Positions 21,358-33,560 of a stretch of DNA of 64,000 nt are shown here, one piece after another. The stretch is from Deinandra increscens subsp. villosa. Lineage: Eukaryota; Streptophyta; Magnoliopsida; Asterales; Asteraceae. The first letter of the stretch is position 1; the number at the start of each line of letters is the position of its first letter. Location of the stretch: the NCBI GenBank assembly GCA_039602395.1, contig JBCNJP010000013.1, positions 21,187,663 to 21,251,662 on the forward strand, given 5' to 3'. Both the position numbers and the translations under genes were made by a program. A model generated the notes under the pieces. The model was given only the letters and a program-made list of their open reading frames with translations. It had not been told where the DNA came from and did no database searches.

Positions 21358-22615
21358 ATTTGACGGGTTACCATCTGGATTTAAGCTTTTGAATCCTGAT
21401 CTCTTCCTGAACCTTTTAGCTCTTTGGGCTAGCATAGCAAGTTGCCAATTAATATCCATTTGTTAAAGATTATCTAGATCTATCTGATCAAAATCTTCTT
21501 CAATCAGATTAGCAGTTGGCAAACCACCATTCGACAACCCATAGTATGAAGATAACAATGCAGAGATCAATACCAAATGGTTATCAGGTGTTTTTGCAGA
21601 AAATGAAGTCTGACTTGAATGATTTTGAATAGTGAAATTACACCCTCTTGATGAATTTCTAGAATTTCCTGATCCATGACTAGCAACAAATGCGGTTGGA
21701 GCTGGATTTGATGAATCAAAACGAAATGATTTAGATTTTGCATTGATACTCGCGGAATTTTGACCATGATACAACTCAAGATTTTGCAGTTGAGCAGTTG
21801 ATTTATGTGAAGTTATCTTCCAATTTCAACCACTTGGGGACTTTCTGGCTTGTTCCAATTTTGTTATCAAAGTTCAGCATAGCTTGCATCGTGTTTTGCA
21901 TAACCGCAAACGCTTGGAAATCAGATATCTTGTAATAAACTTTCGGTATTAAAAACTTCGAATGCAAAAACAAAGGTCTTAGAGACGGATTTTGGGGGTC
22001 AAACCAGAGGGTAAAAGTGTAGATCTCGTCGAGACGGTCGTGTTGGCTGGTATTAGCTCCCGTAACACTTAACAGAACTCAAGTTACGTCAGTTTTAATG
22101 AACACCACTTTTTATACCGACGGACCAAGCAACGGACCAAGAAAACCAGCGTACCAATCAACTTCAGCATACCATATTTGTTGACCAACATACCAAAGCT
22201 TTTCCGTACCAAAAACTCAGCGTACTACAATTCTCGGCGTACCAAACCAGCGGCGTACCAGTGAACTCAGCGTACCAATGAACAGTAACGTACCACCTTG
22301 GTACGGCGTAACTGCTCTGGACCACCGATGAAGATTGCCTTATGTACCAACAACGTACCAGCAGTTCATCCAGCGTACCATGACATTCAACCGGCGTACC
22401 AAACTGAAATTTTTAAATTTTCACGAATTTGAAGGTTTTGTACTGTGAATTGCAGCAGTAGGCAACGAAAACACACTAGGAATATTTTGCAATCAAGTTT
22501 AACATTAGAAACACATGGAATTGAAGAAAATTGATGAAAACTTAAGAAAAACCTAACTTTCTCTCACTAGAAATCCAAAAATTGATCAAAACACAGCAGT
22601 TGTGCAACCTGAATT
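21358..22615 (-). pseudogene. Copia gag remnant with leader, minus strand
   Basis: Read right to left: a leader with GCGTACCA words (22400-22130), a block conserved with other Copia leaders here (22100-21950), then gag pieces. These include YKISDFQAFAVMQNTMQAML near 21930-21870, an Asn/Ser-rich part (21774-21463) ending DFDQIDLDNL, and MDINWQLAMLAQRAKRFRK at 21459-21400. The pattern D(I/L)xWQxAMLxxRAxRF is diagnostic of the Copia gag C-terminal part before the zinc knuckle. Stops and frameshifts interrupt it, and it ends abruptly at 21357 against the gypsy LTR, so pol and the 3' LTR are lost. Confidence 0.75.
22130..22400. repeat. Irregular word array GCGTACCA in the Copia leader
   Basis: CGTACCA, often GCGTACCA, recurs about fifteen times at uneven 10-30 bp spacing. 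The same word recurs in the U3 of the associated LTR (22845-22915) and in its relative at 39185-39250. Confidence 0.85.
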
Positions 22616-22627
22616 GCTTTGATACCA
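22616..22627 (-). promoter_or_regulatory. Primer-binding site of the minus-strand Copia remnant
   Basis: TGGTATCAAAGC on the minus strand, two bases after the LTR end TTACA. Complementary to the tRNA-Met 3' end with one mismatch. Confidence 0.75.
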
Positions 22628-22629
22628 CT

Positions 22630-22992
22630 TGTAAGGACACGAAATGATCTTACTACTGCATGATTCAATCAATCTAGTGAAACGAGTATGTAAATAAGCT
22701 TGATTCTTTTTCATCACTTGAAGATTACAAGAACAAAGCTCTCTCTCTCTCTAGAACAAACAAAGAAACACACACTTACTGAAGACTCAGAATGACTAAC
22801 TGCAATCTATTAAAGAGTTAACCTATTTATAGGTAACACATACTAAGCTTGGTACCATCCAACGTACCATTGGTACGTTGGTCAGCGTACCATTGGTATG
22901 GAGCTTGGTACGCTGCCCCTAAGACTCACACAAACACTCTGATCTAGATACAATACATGAGACACATCATAGCATAGGAATATGCTCTAACA
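22630..22992 (-). repeat. 5' LTR of the minus-strand Copia remnant (363 bp)
   Basis: On the minus strand it starts TGTTAGAGCATATTCC at 22992 and ends CCTTACA at 22630. It has a TATA-like CTATAAATAGG near 22826 and a 23-nt palindrome (22859-22881). It is homologous, in opposite orientation, to 39105-39462. Confidence 0.8.
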
Positions 22993-23824
22993 CTAAAAAA
23001 CCCTAGATCATGCATGGATCATCATCAACATCATAAAGATCATACCTTTGCTTCAAAGATGCAAACTTTATCATCACAAACCCTAGATCTACACATGCAT
23101 GCTTCATATCATCATCATATCATCCTAGATCTGAAGTAAAAATCAAAGCTTGGAGCTTTTTGACCAGATTTCAAGAAAGGAACACATGTCGTGATCTATG
23201 ATGCAACTAGAGTGAAATTGAGCTTGGATCATCAAAATAAATCACAAAAAGGTTGGAGCTTGATGTAGGAGCACAAGAACAACATATATTGACGTTTTAG
23301 GTCGTTTAGTGCGTGTGAAATGAAGTGGTGGGAGCTAATGGTGCTTAAATAGTGGAGAATTAGGGTTTTGCTGGAAAAATCATTCCAAGCGTATTGCATG
23401 GAATGACTGACATTCTAGGCGATATGCCTAGTTTCTCAGTCCGGCAGCCTCTTTACTCTTGTTGACTTTTCACGTATTTTGATGTTTTGGTCATGGTTTT
23501 CAATGATTTGACTTTTCCATTATCCACCATTATTTTTATCACATAAAATCAAATAAAATCAAGTATTAACATGCCATGTAACATATTATGATTGTACAAC
23601 TAAATTCACGTAAAACTTTTGTACATAAGTCATAACACATAGCAGTTTTCAATTAATCACCAATGTTTCGAGACTCGAACTTGTGTGGGATGTTTGTGAT
23701 GTGTTTCAATCTAATACCTTAATTGACATACTATTCCTATATACATGATTACAGAATGGCCGCTTTTATTAATTTAATCCGTTTTTTAAGATTCGGGTCC
23801 TACCCGACAAGCTAGAATGTCACA
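22993..23824 (-). repeat. Ty3/gypsy LTR fragment
   Basis: On the minus strand it begins TGTGACATTCTAGC at 23824, the usual start of this LTR class. A CTATTTAAGC promoter-like box lies near 23345. Its other end is cut by the Copia LTR at 22992. No coding is seen. Confidence 0.5.
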
Positions 23825-23825
23825 T

Positions 23826-24450
23826 TCTTCATCTCATGTCATCTATTTTAGCAAGTTTGTATATTTCAATATATGTTAGTCAGTGTATGTTATCAGGTTT
23901 CTCGCATTTGAAGTTATTATATTCGATTTATGTTATCAAGATTCTCGCATTTCAAGTTTTGATATTCGATTTATGTTATCAGGATTCTCACATTTCAAGT
24001 TATGTTAATTTGGTCCATGTTATTGGGTTCATTTATTTCGAGTCATTTTATTTGATTTACATTATCGGACTCATGTATTTCGAGTCATGCTTTTCGATTT
24101 TGTTATCGGGCTCATGTATTTCGAGTCATGCTATTCGATTCATGTTATTGGGCCCATGTATTTTGAGTCATGTTATCTGATTCATGTTATCGGGCTCATG
24201 TATTTCGAGTCATGCTATTCGGTTCATGTCACCGAATAAATAAGTTTCGAGTCATGTTGTTAGGTTCCTTTTATCGATACATGTGTTTCAAAATATGTTG
24301 TTCGGTTTGTGTTATCAGTACATGTACTTAGAAAAATGTTGTTCGGTTCGTGTTATCAATACATGTATTTCAAGACATATTGTTCAACTCATGTTATCAG
24401 ATTCATACATTTCGGATCATGTTATGAAATTCATGTCATCGGATTTATAT
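23826..24450 (+). repeat. Degenerate tandem array with TTTCGAGTCATG and TGTTATCGG words
   Basis: Imperfect units of ~35-45 bp combine ATTTCGAGTCATG with TTATCGGGCTCATGT. They become more divergent after 24240. The array lies in the 3' non-coding part upstream of the polypurine tract at 25653. Confidence 0.75.
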
Positions 24451-25653
24451 GCCATGACTCGCGCGGTTTATTCTAGGTCAGCGGAGTCATGTTGTTCTGA
24501 AACGTACCGTCCGGTTCACACAAGACGTAACACCTAAACGAGTGCTAATCGGCTCATGGCATCTAATGCGTGGTTTTCCGTTCAATTTGTGGTACTCAGT
24601 TTTTTTTTGTACCAATTGTTTTAAGCCTATTTGTGCTCATCTCTTGGAATTTTTGGTTGTATATCGTTAATTCAAGTTTTGAGCATTACTTTACTCTTGC
24701 TAAACCAAGGACTCATACGTGCTGCTACCAATTATTGTGTGTGATTCTACCTTAGCATACAATCGGTATTTGGTTGTAGGTATAGGTCTTAGGTTTCAGC
24801 AAGGGCTGATTCAGATTTTGTCCAGGTATCGTGTCTTGTAAAGTAAACCGGATGTGGGTCGCTACCCATCTAGTGCACCAAAAATTGACGTGTTGTCTGG
24901 ATAAGAAGTCTGAAACTCCAAATCTTTGTTTATCATTGTTATCAGTGTTGGTATTAGTTTATCTTATGTGATGATCTATGTGAATTTATGTTATGTTATG
25001 AATTGGGATATTTTGAAGAAATTCATGTGCACCCATTACAAACATGTGTCTCCTAACCTCTAGTCTCGCTCCTAAGGTAGGGCAGAGTGTGGTCTTTTAC
25101 TTTTGACTAGTCTTTTGGTTAGCTCTTGGTTGGTCATAGCCTGTTCCTCAGATCTAATGCTCATCTCCAATTGATAGCCCTAAATTGTTGTGTCAAGCCC
25201 AATTGATTGTTGTTGATGCATAAGTAGGTTGTTCTTCGTAGGAAAACAGTACTCACTAAAGGTATTAAACATGTGGTGGGTTAGCTGCGGTACACCCTAT
25301 ATATAAGCATTGGTAATTCCTTTACGGTGCATTGGGAGTTGGACCGAGAACAGTGTGTGTGAGGGGGGGGGGGGGGCATGTCTCTGATGGTTGGCTATAT
25401 CACAATTCATTTTTCCATTTCTCCATTCCTAACCTAACCCTTGCGGCCGCGTAAAGATTTGGCATAATCATAATTAACTCAGCAATCGAGAATATATTCC
25501 TACCCTTTGTAAAATCTTTGATGATGTTTCTATGATTGGTCCTAATGTCAAAATGTGTTGGTTATTGACAAAACTCTTTTTAACTACCCTTTTCCTTTAA
25601 AATTTATAAGTCTCTTCTAATTTTGGGACGAAATTCACTAAATTGGGGGAGAC
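24451..25653 (+). other. Non-coding 3' internal region of a plus-strand gypsy element
   Basis: No coding potential. It contains a 14-G run (25363-25376), and its end reads TTTTGGGACGAAATTC, then AATTGGGGGAGAC, the typical gypsy approach to a 3' LTR. Confidence 0.55.
25640..25653 (+). promoter_or_regulatory. Gypsy polypurine tract
   Basis: AATTGGGGGAGAC directly precedes the LTR start TGTAACATTTGC. Confidence 0.7.
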
Positions 25654-25920
25654 TGTAACATTTGCATTTTACCCGGTTGTAAAACCAACCTATTTTGAAA
25701 TGTCACGTTTTCCCGATTTGCGAATTATTAAGTACCGGAAGAAATTTTCGGTATTTATACCCCCAATTAATGGATCTAAATGAATTATAATCTTTTTTTT
25801 CAAACAAAAATACTTAATTACAATCAAGTGAATTCAAATTATATTCCTCAAATTGAAAATAAAGCAATCTCTGGTTTTTACGCGATTTGTCATTTACCGG
25901 GAATCTCGTATTTTTAATCA

Positions 25921-25960
25921 CTAGTCGTGTGCCCGCGCGTTGCGGCGGCGACAGTGTATA
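25921..25960 (-). other. Helitron 3' terminus with hairpin
   Basis: On the minus strand, CCGCAACGCGCGG can form a short stem (CCGC/GCGG), followed by GCACACGA and the terminal CTAG. Confidence 0.8.
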
Positions 25961-27100
25961 GCGTGTTATTCATCTTCGGTTCACGCATTCGGTGGCAACG
26001 ACAATTAACAACGCGATATATGTTTTTGTTAGCTCGATGTGGTGCAACGACACTTTATAATGTGGTACATGCGTGTTCGGCGGCGGAGACAATTTACAAG
26101 ACTCATGGCGTAGGGGGGAAACCCGCACGATGCAGCGGCGACAGTAATCAACCAATGTGGCGTTTGTTTGTTTTTAGTTTATCAATCATCTACTGATATA
26201 TTGTGTTATACGTTTGTTACTTTGTCATTTATAGCATCGATGTAATCCATCTATGTCATGTGCCTTGCACTGCATAGGTTCTAGCAACACAAGGCTCGGT
26301 TTTAAAACCGGGTGTCTTGAATGTGGCAAGAGGTTGGTCGCTTTTAGAATCCGTACTTGCACCAAAGGGCGGAAGTAAACAGAGTTAACCAACGTAATAT
26401 ATATACATCCACTTTTTTTATTTCCATATATAAATCATCATGTTCAAACATTTATCTCAAGTTATATAAATATGACAATTTAGTTATTTTGATCATGTTT
26501 ATTACTACTAACCCTTATTAGAGGGTGCTTTGGTGAAGGGGATTGGCTATTAGCCAACTCCAATAAAGTAACACTAAATTACAAAATGTGAATAATAGCC
26601 GGATAAAAATAACCTTCAATTTTGTTAGCATGTTATCAAATTCATAAGTATAAAAACTATTTTATAAAGTTGCCTCTTATGTGATGGATGAGCTAAACTA
26701 TTAATCTTCCCAGCCTATTCCAAATTATCGATCTAAAAAATGTATATTTGCATATGTGCTTGAGTTATGAAATATGATTGAAAGTAGTCTTCCTTTGATT
26801 GTGTATGAATCTCGTTAACCAATCATTTCTAAGAGTCTGCATCAGAATCATCAAAACCAAGCCAGTGAGGAAAAACTACCATTTGGTAGTATAAATTGTT
26901 TATTTCCCTAAATTTTAACATGATCTTAGAGCTTTTTACTCTCTCCTCACAGATCAAGAAATCATCTATTTTTACCCAAAGATTGGACATTTTTGTATTA
27001 ATTTTTCTTCATAATTTGTAAAGCACAACAACAATTGATAATCTAATTAATACAAACTTGGATAAAGCATCCTAATATAAAAAAAAGTGCCTATAATATC
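25961..27100. other. Helitron 3' region without recognised genes
   Basis: GCGGCGACAGT-like words repeat loosely at 25941-26145, then AT-rich sequence follows. Nothing codes recognisably. Confidence 0.5.
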
Positions 27101-27129
27101 AATATACAACAGGTTCATATACAAAAAAT

Positions 27130-27260
27130 ATTGGGAACCTGGTCTTTGTTCTATATTTACTGTGTAGATAAACAAGTGTTTCAGCTACACCAGTAGCAAC
27201 TTTTGCAACTTTATATCGCTCACTCCATCCTAATTTGGTATCTTTCTTATTCCCTGTTAT
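27130..27260 (-). pseudogene. Receptor-like kinase fragment captured by the Helitron
   Basis: The minus-strand frame reads KLGWSERYKVAKVATGVAET then LVYLHSKY. This matches the kinase subdomain VIa segment of plant receptor-like cytoplasmic kinases (W..R..IA.G.A..L.YLH), with a few extra residues after YKVAK. About 35 residues only, with no ATP-binding or catalytic loop. Family-level match only. Confidence 0.6.
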
Positions 27261-27589
27261 AAGAAGAATATCATGAAATAAATTAACATGAAAATGAAAG
27301 ACTATCACATAAATAATAGGAAAAACTACAGATTATTCTCAAGATTTCCTCACAAAAGAAGATCATAAACCAAAAGGATCCAAGAGGATTATATTATCTT
27401 CAAAACAAAACCCAAAAAGAAAAATAATATGATCATGATTAAAGGAAGTAACAAACTCTATTTCTAACATAAATTATTTCCTTAATAATAGGTATTCACT
27501 AAAAAATAATTCAGATTGAAATTCATTACCATGAGCAGGAACAATTGCACCACTTTTACCATCTAAAGACATACTTATTGTTTTGTAGC

Positions 27590-27760
27590 ATGTTAACATC
27601 CAATACCCTTACAGCCTCATTAAATTGATAAGATTTTTGGCCTTGTAGTGCATTAAAAATGGCTTCGATTGGGATTTTGGCCGCATAGCTAATCTTCACA
27701 GTATAGACTTAGATTGAGGTGGACGTCTTGATCTCTTGGATTCCATCCCATTCAAGATGC
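27590..27760 (-). pseudogene. AGO4-clade Argonaute fragment captured by the Helitron
   Basis: The minus-strand frame reads VKISYAAKIPIEAIFNALQG then, a few residues later, NEAVRVLDV. It corresponds to the AGO4-clade N-terminal/L1 region (SYAAKIPMQAI..AL.G, EA.RVLDI). An in-frame stop lies just upstream and homology ends after RVLD. There is no PAZ or PIWI domain. Confidence 0.65.
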
Positions 27761-28109
27761 CACCTCGTTAAGTTCTATAAAACAAGCGGTCATTAGCTAC
27801 AAGATTATGAAACAAATAAAAAAATTCATAAACATCAAATAGTATGTACCTGTTGGATAGCAGATTCTCCAATAACATGGTGAACTCGAGCTTTGTCATG
27901 GGCACCATAAAAGTCAAGATCATTAAGCATGTCAAGTATGATTATAAGAATTAGATCATATAAATAACAAGTTAAATTATATTTTGAAAAAAGAAAATAA
28001 TTTTTTTTGTAGCAAGCTCCAATCTCAGCAGTAGGTGCGGCGCCACCACCTATTCCAGAAGCAACAAGTGCAACACCACCGTCACCAGAGGGAACTGAAT
28101 CCGATTTCA

Positions 28110-28301
28110 ATGCCCTTGGACATACGTATTTGTACCAACAGCATCAATTTCATCAATAAAAAATTAAAAACTATAGAGAAAGATCATATGCAACTGTGAA
28201 GAGTTCTCTAACCAATTTTGGACCATTTCCAAGGCACTTTTGTATTAATTCACTTCCAACAGCACACAAGAAAGTTGCTGATGTAGAGTTTGCTACCGCC
28301 T
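28110..28301 (-). pseudogene. 26S proteasome ATPase RPT2-like fragment captured by the Helitron
   Basis: After a TTGATTAG acceptor-like end, the frame reads AVANSTSATFLCAVGSELIQ and continues [13 protein letters not shown]. After a small frameshift comes FIDEIDAVGTNTY, the Walker B region (DEID). This is the AAA+ core of proteasomal regulatory ATPases, closest to RPT2 by my recollection (AVAN.[27 protein letters not shown]). Changes at conserved positions include Cys for Arg after TFL and Cys for Tyr in QKYLG. Walker A and the second region of homology are absent, so it is not a functional ATPase. Confidence 0.8.
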
Positions 28302-28904
28302 AATCAACATAAAAAAGGGCTTTAAATACAAATAAAAAATTTGTAACATGTCCTCTAAAACGGTTATACGAAAAATCAATTTCCAATTATTGTAAGCAAC
28401 AATGAAGTAAAATCTAGTGAATATCTATGAGAATCATTTATAAATGTGAGGAAGTATATGTACTGTTCTAAAACCCAAGCTATATATAGTTTAGAAGCAA
28501 CAATATTTATTTTTTCCCATCTTCTAAAAGTGACAAAACAAAACTGATCTAATAACTTATAAAACTTTTTGAACAAACCTATAAGTTTTATATGTGATTT
28601 CTGAACCAGAACCGACCCGAACCCTTAAGTGATTTCAAATACTTATGTGATATTTCAATTTTCAAATCACTAATTGATTATATTGTACCATCACATGTAT
28701 TACGCGATCTATTATATGATAATATACAATTTTTAAATTCTAAATATAATATATTGACCGGGAACAACCAACATAAACCAATTGGAAAACGTTGCTATAC
28801 TACCATCAAGTTCTTTTATATTGACCAGAAGAATTTGTATACCAAGAAACAGTGAGCACATGCAAAATGGTAATTGCGGCATAATAAGACATATTTTTAT
28901 TTAC

Positions 28905-28979
28905 CTCAGACACAACAATCAATCGAATTGAGCCCATGAACTCAGGTTGTCTTTGAAGTATAAGTAATCCCATTTCTAT
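28905..28979 (-). pseudogene. Captured 25-codon exon, gene not recognised
   Basis: Bounded on the minus strand by CAG acceptor and GTAAAT donor; it reads IEMGLLILQRQPEFMGSI then RLIVVSE. It would splice in phase to the RPT2-like exon at 28300, giving a chimeric reading frame. The source gene is not recognised. Confidence 0.5.
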
Positions 28980-30044
28980 CTGCAAGAATTTATAAATAAA
29001 AATACAAATTAGATATGTCTTTTAGCAGCTATTTCAGCTTCAAAGCCTTAAAACAATAACGATTTAATTTATGTAAACTCAATTCTCCGGTAGAATTTAA
29101 GTAAAGGTCAAACTGCTCAAAGCAGTTGACTTTCTGCAGTTGATAGGCATGTTTCATGCTCACCATGAGCTGTCTAGGTACATGGTAACTCACTGTGATA
29201 GCTAATCATCATTTTCTTATAATAAATAATCTTAAATACCAACTTCATTAAATAATTACCTAGATCAATTATAATATTATTTTACATGCTCATTATGAGC
29301 TGTTACCTGGAAACTCACTATGACAAAACTGAAATAAATAATTAGACTCATGAGGGTAAATGCCATGGTTTTATTTTAACAACAGCTTCATATATAAAGT
29401 TGATAAGGAGAATGATTATTAAAGTCAATAAATAAACAATTGTTATAAGGCCCAAATTAACCATCATGATAGAAATAAAAATCAATTGTTGATTCAATAT
29501 TATCGGGTTTAGTTTTACTATACTAAACATGTGGATAACATGGGTTAGATAACGGGTCAAAACAGGTACCAATGAGATCAATGTCAACGCAGTAACCAAT
29601 AAATTCAACTAAATTTGAAAGAGCGGGATCAGCTAAATAATTAACTTATACATGCTAATACAATTGGTTTTTATAGAAAACTAAGTCACATGACAATGCA
29701 CAGAAAGATCACATAAACATGTCAGTTAAGGCTTGTTTTATGCATGGTGGACAAAACAAGTAAAACATAAAGTTCACATAAGCCTGAGATGGATGCTACA
29801 ATGCAAAAACATAACGACGGTTACAATCACCCACAAAGAACACTGAAATAAACCATAAAGAAATTAGAACATAAACCTAATCACTTGAACATAAATCATA
29901 AAAAAAAGTCCATAAATAAACCATAACAAACAGAAACCATCAAAAGAAGACCAAAAGAACGTAATCACTCGTGTAACATCTTAAGTAGCTATTATTTCCA
30001 ACCCATGATAAAATAAATATCACAATGATAATTAGTTTTCTTAC

Positions 30045-30125
30045 CTCGTACCTAATCACTTGTTCTGCTTCTCTTGATACAGAAGCTACTTCTTTAAGAA
30101 CTTTTCTACTCGGATCACAAAGAAA
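30045..30125 (-). pseudogene. Captured exon, gene not recognised
   Basis: The frame reads FLCDPSRKVLKEVASVSREA then EQVIRYE, and ends at a GTAAG donor. Helical and charged; the source gene is not recognised. Confidence 0.45.
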
Positions 30126-30464
30126 CATAAATATATTAACTCCATTAAAAAAATTATTAACATATTTCCACAATAAAATGGAAATCTGACGATACCTGCA
30201 GGCTACAACACGACCTTCTCAATCTTGTTGAGCCCAACAATAACAACAGTTGTGGAGCAGAACTTTGCTTCTCTAACCAATACTTCTCTTACACAATACC
30301 CTCTTGATACCTGCCAGTGAGCTCCACCTGAAAAAAACCACATGTTTACCAGGAGCGAATTCTGTGATAGTAGTAGCACATGTGAAACTGTGGCCCTGCA
30401 GTGTGTATGGTTTTTTAGGATATAACAGGTTACTGTTATATGACATGTATGGGTACATACTTAC

Positions 30465-30494
30465 AATTAGTTCCTGGAGTTTTTCTGAATCCAA
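30465..30494 (-). pseudogene. Possible first coding exon of the Helitron chimeric transcript
   Basis: ATG followed by nine codons (MDSEKLQELI), then GTAAGTATG, a strong donor. The next candidate exon begins after a poly-T CAG near 30330 (VELTGRYQEG). A short N-terminal exon is plausible but unproven. Confidence 0.4.
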
Positions 30495-30499
30495 ACTGC

Positions 30500-33190
30500 T
30501 ATTCTAATATTATTGTCTACAAAAGATTTAAAAGCAGGCCTCTTGCAAAGCTGTGGTGATTGAGATTGGTTATCGATGCTGCTTTTATACATGTGTTGCA
30601 TGTAAATCATAGTAAATGGGTAAGCCTTCTAAAAACAAAGGATTTCTATCATCAAGAATCTATAAGTATGCATAAATAATATAAGAACAAAAGTAGATGG
30701 GTAAGCCTTCTAAAAAAACGTATCAACAAAAGAGATGTGAGAAGGTATATGAATGAGGGTTAGAGTTTTCTTACAAAATGGGATCCCTGGCCCCTGGGTG
30801 TGAAAATTTATGAAATAAGTACATTATAAAATCTTTACAAATGTTGTCAATCTGAAAAATGGCTGCATAAAATCAAAGTGGTATATCATAAATAAATAAA
30901 AAAAGAGATAAAAATGTGAATGTTTGAACTGCCATCAAGAACCATGATAAGAAATGGATCATACCATGACAGGAAATGGCTGCAAACGTTGACAATCTGT
31001 GTAATCAGAATATGAAATGGGTCATAGATTCATATCTGACTAAAGGTATTTAAAGTCAACACCGGTGATAGGAACTGCTTAAAGTCAACACCTGTGATGG
31101 TCAAGTTAAAACACTTGTTTTGAAGTAACAAACTCACATTGACCACCTTAACAAGGTGAAACAAAAACCTTACATGAACCTTATATCAGATTTTGGGTGT
31201 TGACACTTTATAGAAATTTTTGAAACTAAGATAAATAAGTTTAAAAAGCTAAAAGAGACCATGATCCTAGTGTAAAAATAGCTTGGACAGGAAATCTTTA
31301 AGTATTTAAACTTCAACTGATTTTGAAAACCAAACAAACATATATATTTTTGTAAAAATAGCTTGGACAGGAAATCTTTAAGTATTTAAACATCAATTGA
31401 ATTTGAAAACCAAACAAACATATATATTTTGTAAACAACAAATCCAAGTAATCTGGTTGGTGTAGGACTGATGTTCAATTGAACAAATATATTTTGTAAA
31501 CAACAGTTAAGAATCACCTTTAAAAGAGTTGCATAAATTGAACAAAAGAGGAGGATAGGACTGATGTTCATACCAAATCTATCCAACCTAGTAAACTAAA
31601 ATTAAACTACATATATGAAAATGTTTCTATACATAACTTTTAAAAACACTTGCAGCCTTCATTTAAACTTGCAGCTTTTGATTAAAAAAGTCAAGATGGG
31701 AGTGTGCATATAACTGGTCTCAAGCAATGGGTTGGCCTGTGTTCTGGTCATGAAAAGTAGCTGTGATAAACACATAAAGAAGACCCCTACTTGATTCAAT
31801 TATGATCACCTATACTTTGCCCTTGTGTTCTGGTCATGACATGTGTTCTAGAACATGCATTAGACATAAAAAATTACACAACAGTTAAAGTCTACTACTT
31901 ATAATTATGCATGTCCTTTACTAAGTTTTTGAGCTTATTCACCATCTAATCACCATACCTACACCCCCTTACAGCAAACAGTCATCAAGAACAGTATTTA
32001 CTTCCTATAAAGTCACAACTGCCTAACAAATAGAGGGTTTTAAACTTATTTACCATCAAGAACACCATAATCCTAGTTGCTATAACTATGGTTGAATTTC
32101 AGAATTATGTAGCTAAGGGCTGCTAAACTACTTGCCAAAAAATACAACACAAACATAAAGAAAGAAAGCCTTCATACATGTACTTGTTGATTTACTTGGA
32201 TGAGATTATATGTCAAATTACTTAAAAGGCAAACATAGGCAAAACCACCTATCTAAAAAAGGTTTGTCACTGATTAAAGAAAATCTCTATAAACACTTAG
32301 GTGTTTAGCAACTCAGCTCAGTTTAAGAAAATTTTAAACACAGATGGTAGGGAACTATATAATAACTTACAAACCACATCAAGTGATTGAGGGTCCATTA
32401 AAAATTGTTTGTGTTTAGACCTACAAAATTTACAAAAATCTGTTGTTGTAGACACTGCAAAGAAAGGTGAATATAACACTAACCCATCATGTGTTTCTTT
32501 TAAGTCTACCAACTTAAAATCATATAACTCAAAGAAAGGCTACTACAGAATGACCCATTTTCAAAATATTTTACTGGCTCTATACATCATGTCAATAGGT
32601 AAACTATATTTAAATATATAAGCAACAAACAAATGGACAGATCTATATAACAATGAACAGATCTATATAAACAAATGGACAACAGCAAGCATAATACAAA
32701 TAGCAGACTGATGTTATAGAAATCATCAAACTGATTTCATAGCCTCAAAGCTTCAAACTGATTTCATAGCATCAAACTGTTTACTGAAATCTAAGTTGCC
32801 AACTTAAAATCATAAAACTCAAAGAAAGGCTACAAAATCAGTTAATATAACACAAAAAATTTTCAATAATCCATATAAAATCAAAAGTTCACTTTCTTTT
32901 CCTCATTATATATAAAGCAGTCTCTATAGCTTGTCTCTAAACAAAATAATAACAGCAACAACAATTTATTAAGTCCTAAACTAATTAAGAATTAGTGGAG
33001 TAACTGAAAATATGATTTCTTCTTCTGGTAGGTTTCTTCAATTAACAGATTAACAGATAACAGATTATCAAGTCTTCAAACAACAATCCAACCTTGTACA
33101 TTCAATTCATTAAGTAAGTAAGAATAAGAATTCAAGACTATAATTAAACGCAAAAAACATAAAAATTTAATAATTAGAATCACTTACTGG
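30500..33190 (-). other. Intron-like AT-rich interior of the Helitron
   Basis: About 2.7 kb without convincing exons. It includes a ~60-bp direct repeat near 31285-31430 (GCTTGGACAGGAAATCTTTA twice). Likely an intron of the captured 5' gene, following the donor near 33190. Confidence 0.5.
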
Positions 33191-33560
33191 TAAGAATTCA
33201 AGACTACAATTGAAATTGAGATGTGGGAAATGTGAAGAATCCTCCTGCGCTTTATAGACTTCAACCTAGAATCGATCCTTGTCAAAAATCTCCAAAGAAG
33301 AGACCAATCCGCGTGAAAAGACAACTTAAACCGTTGGATTAAGGATTAATTTGACAGGAACCGTTCGATTCTGTGCGTTCCTCAACATCTATATGAAAGT
33401 GGTCGGATTAGGTCACTGTGAAAAAGCAACGGGAGAAAGAACAAGAGAGGGATTACCACAAATAGCAGGAGATCGAGCGGGAATCACCGAATTAGAAATT
33501 TCTTCTGCGGAGAGGCTGAGGTTCCCACTGACCGGACCCTTATAAGATTTGATCTCTGGT
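33190..33560 (-). promoter_or_regulatory. Captured promoter and 5' UTR in the Helitron
   Basis: On the minus strand a TCTATAAAGC TATA box near 33255 is followed by a C/T-rich 5' UTR-like stretch and a GTAAGTG donor near 33190. This suggests the 5' end of a host gene, including its first intron, was captured with the element. Promoter activity is inferred. Confidence 0.45.

Noticed and set aside
28110..28301. Functional proteasome ATPase gene
   Set aside because: Only ~60 codons, with a frameshift and altered conserved residues, inside Helitron ends; Walker A and most of the protein are missing.
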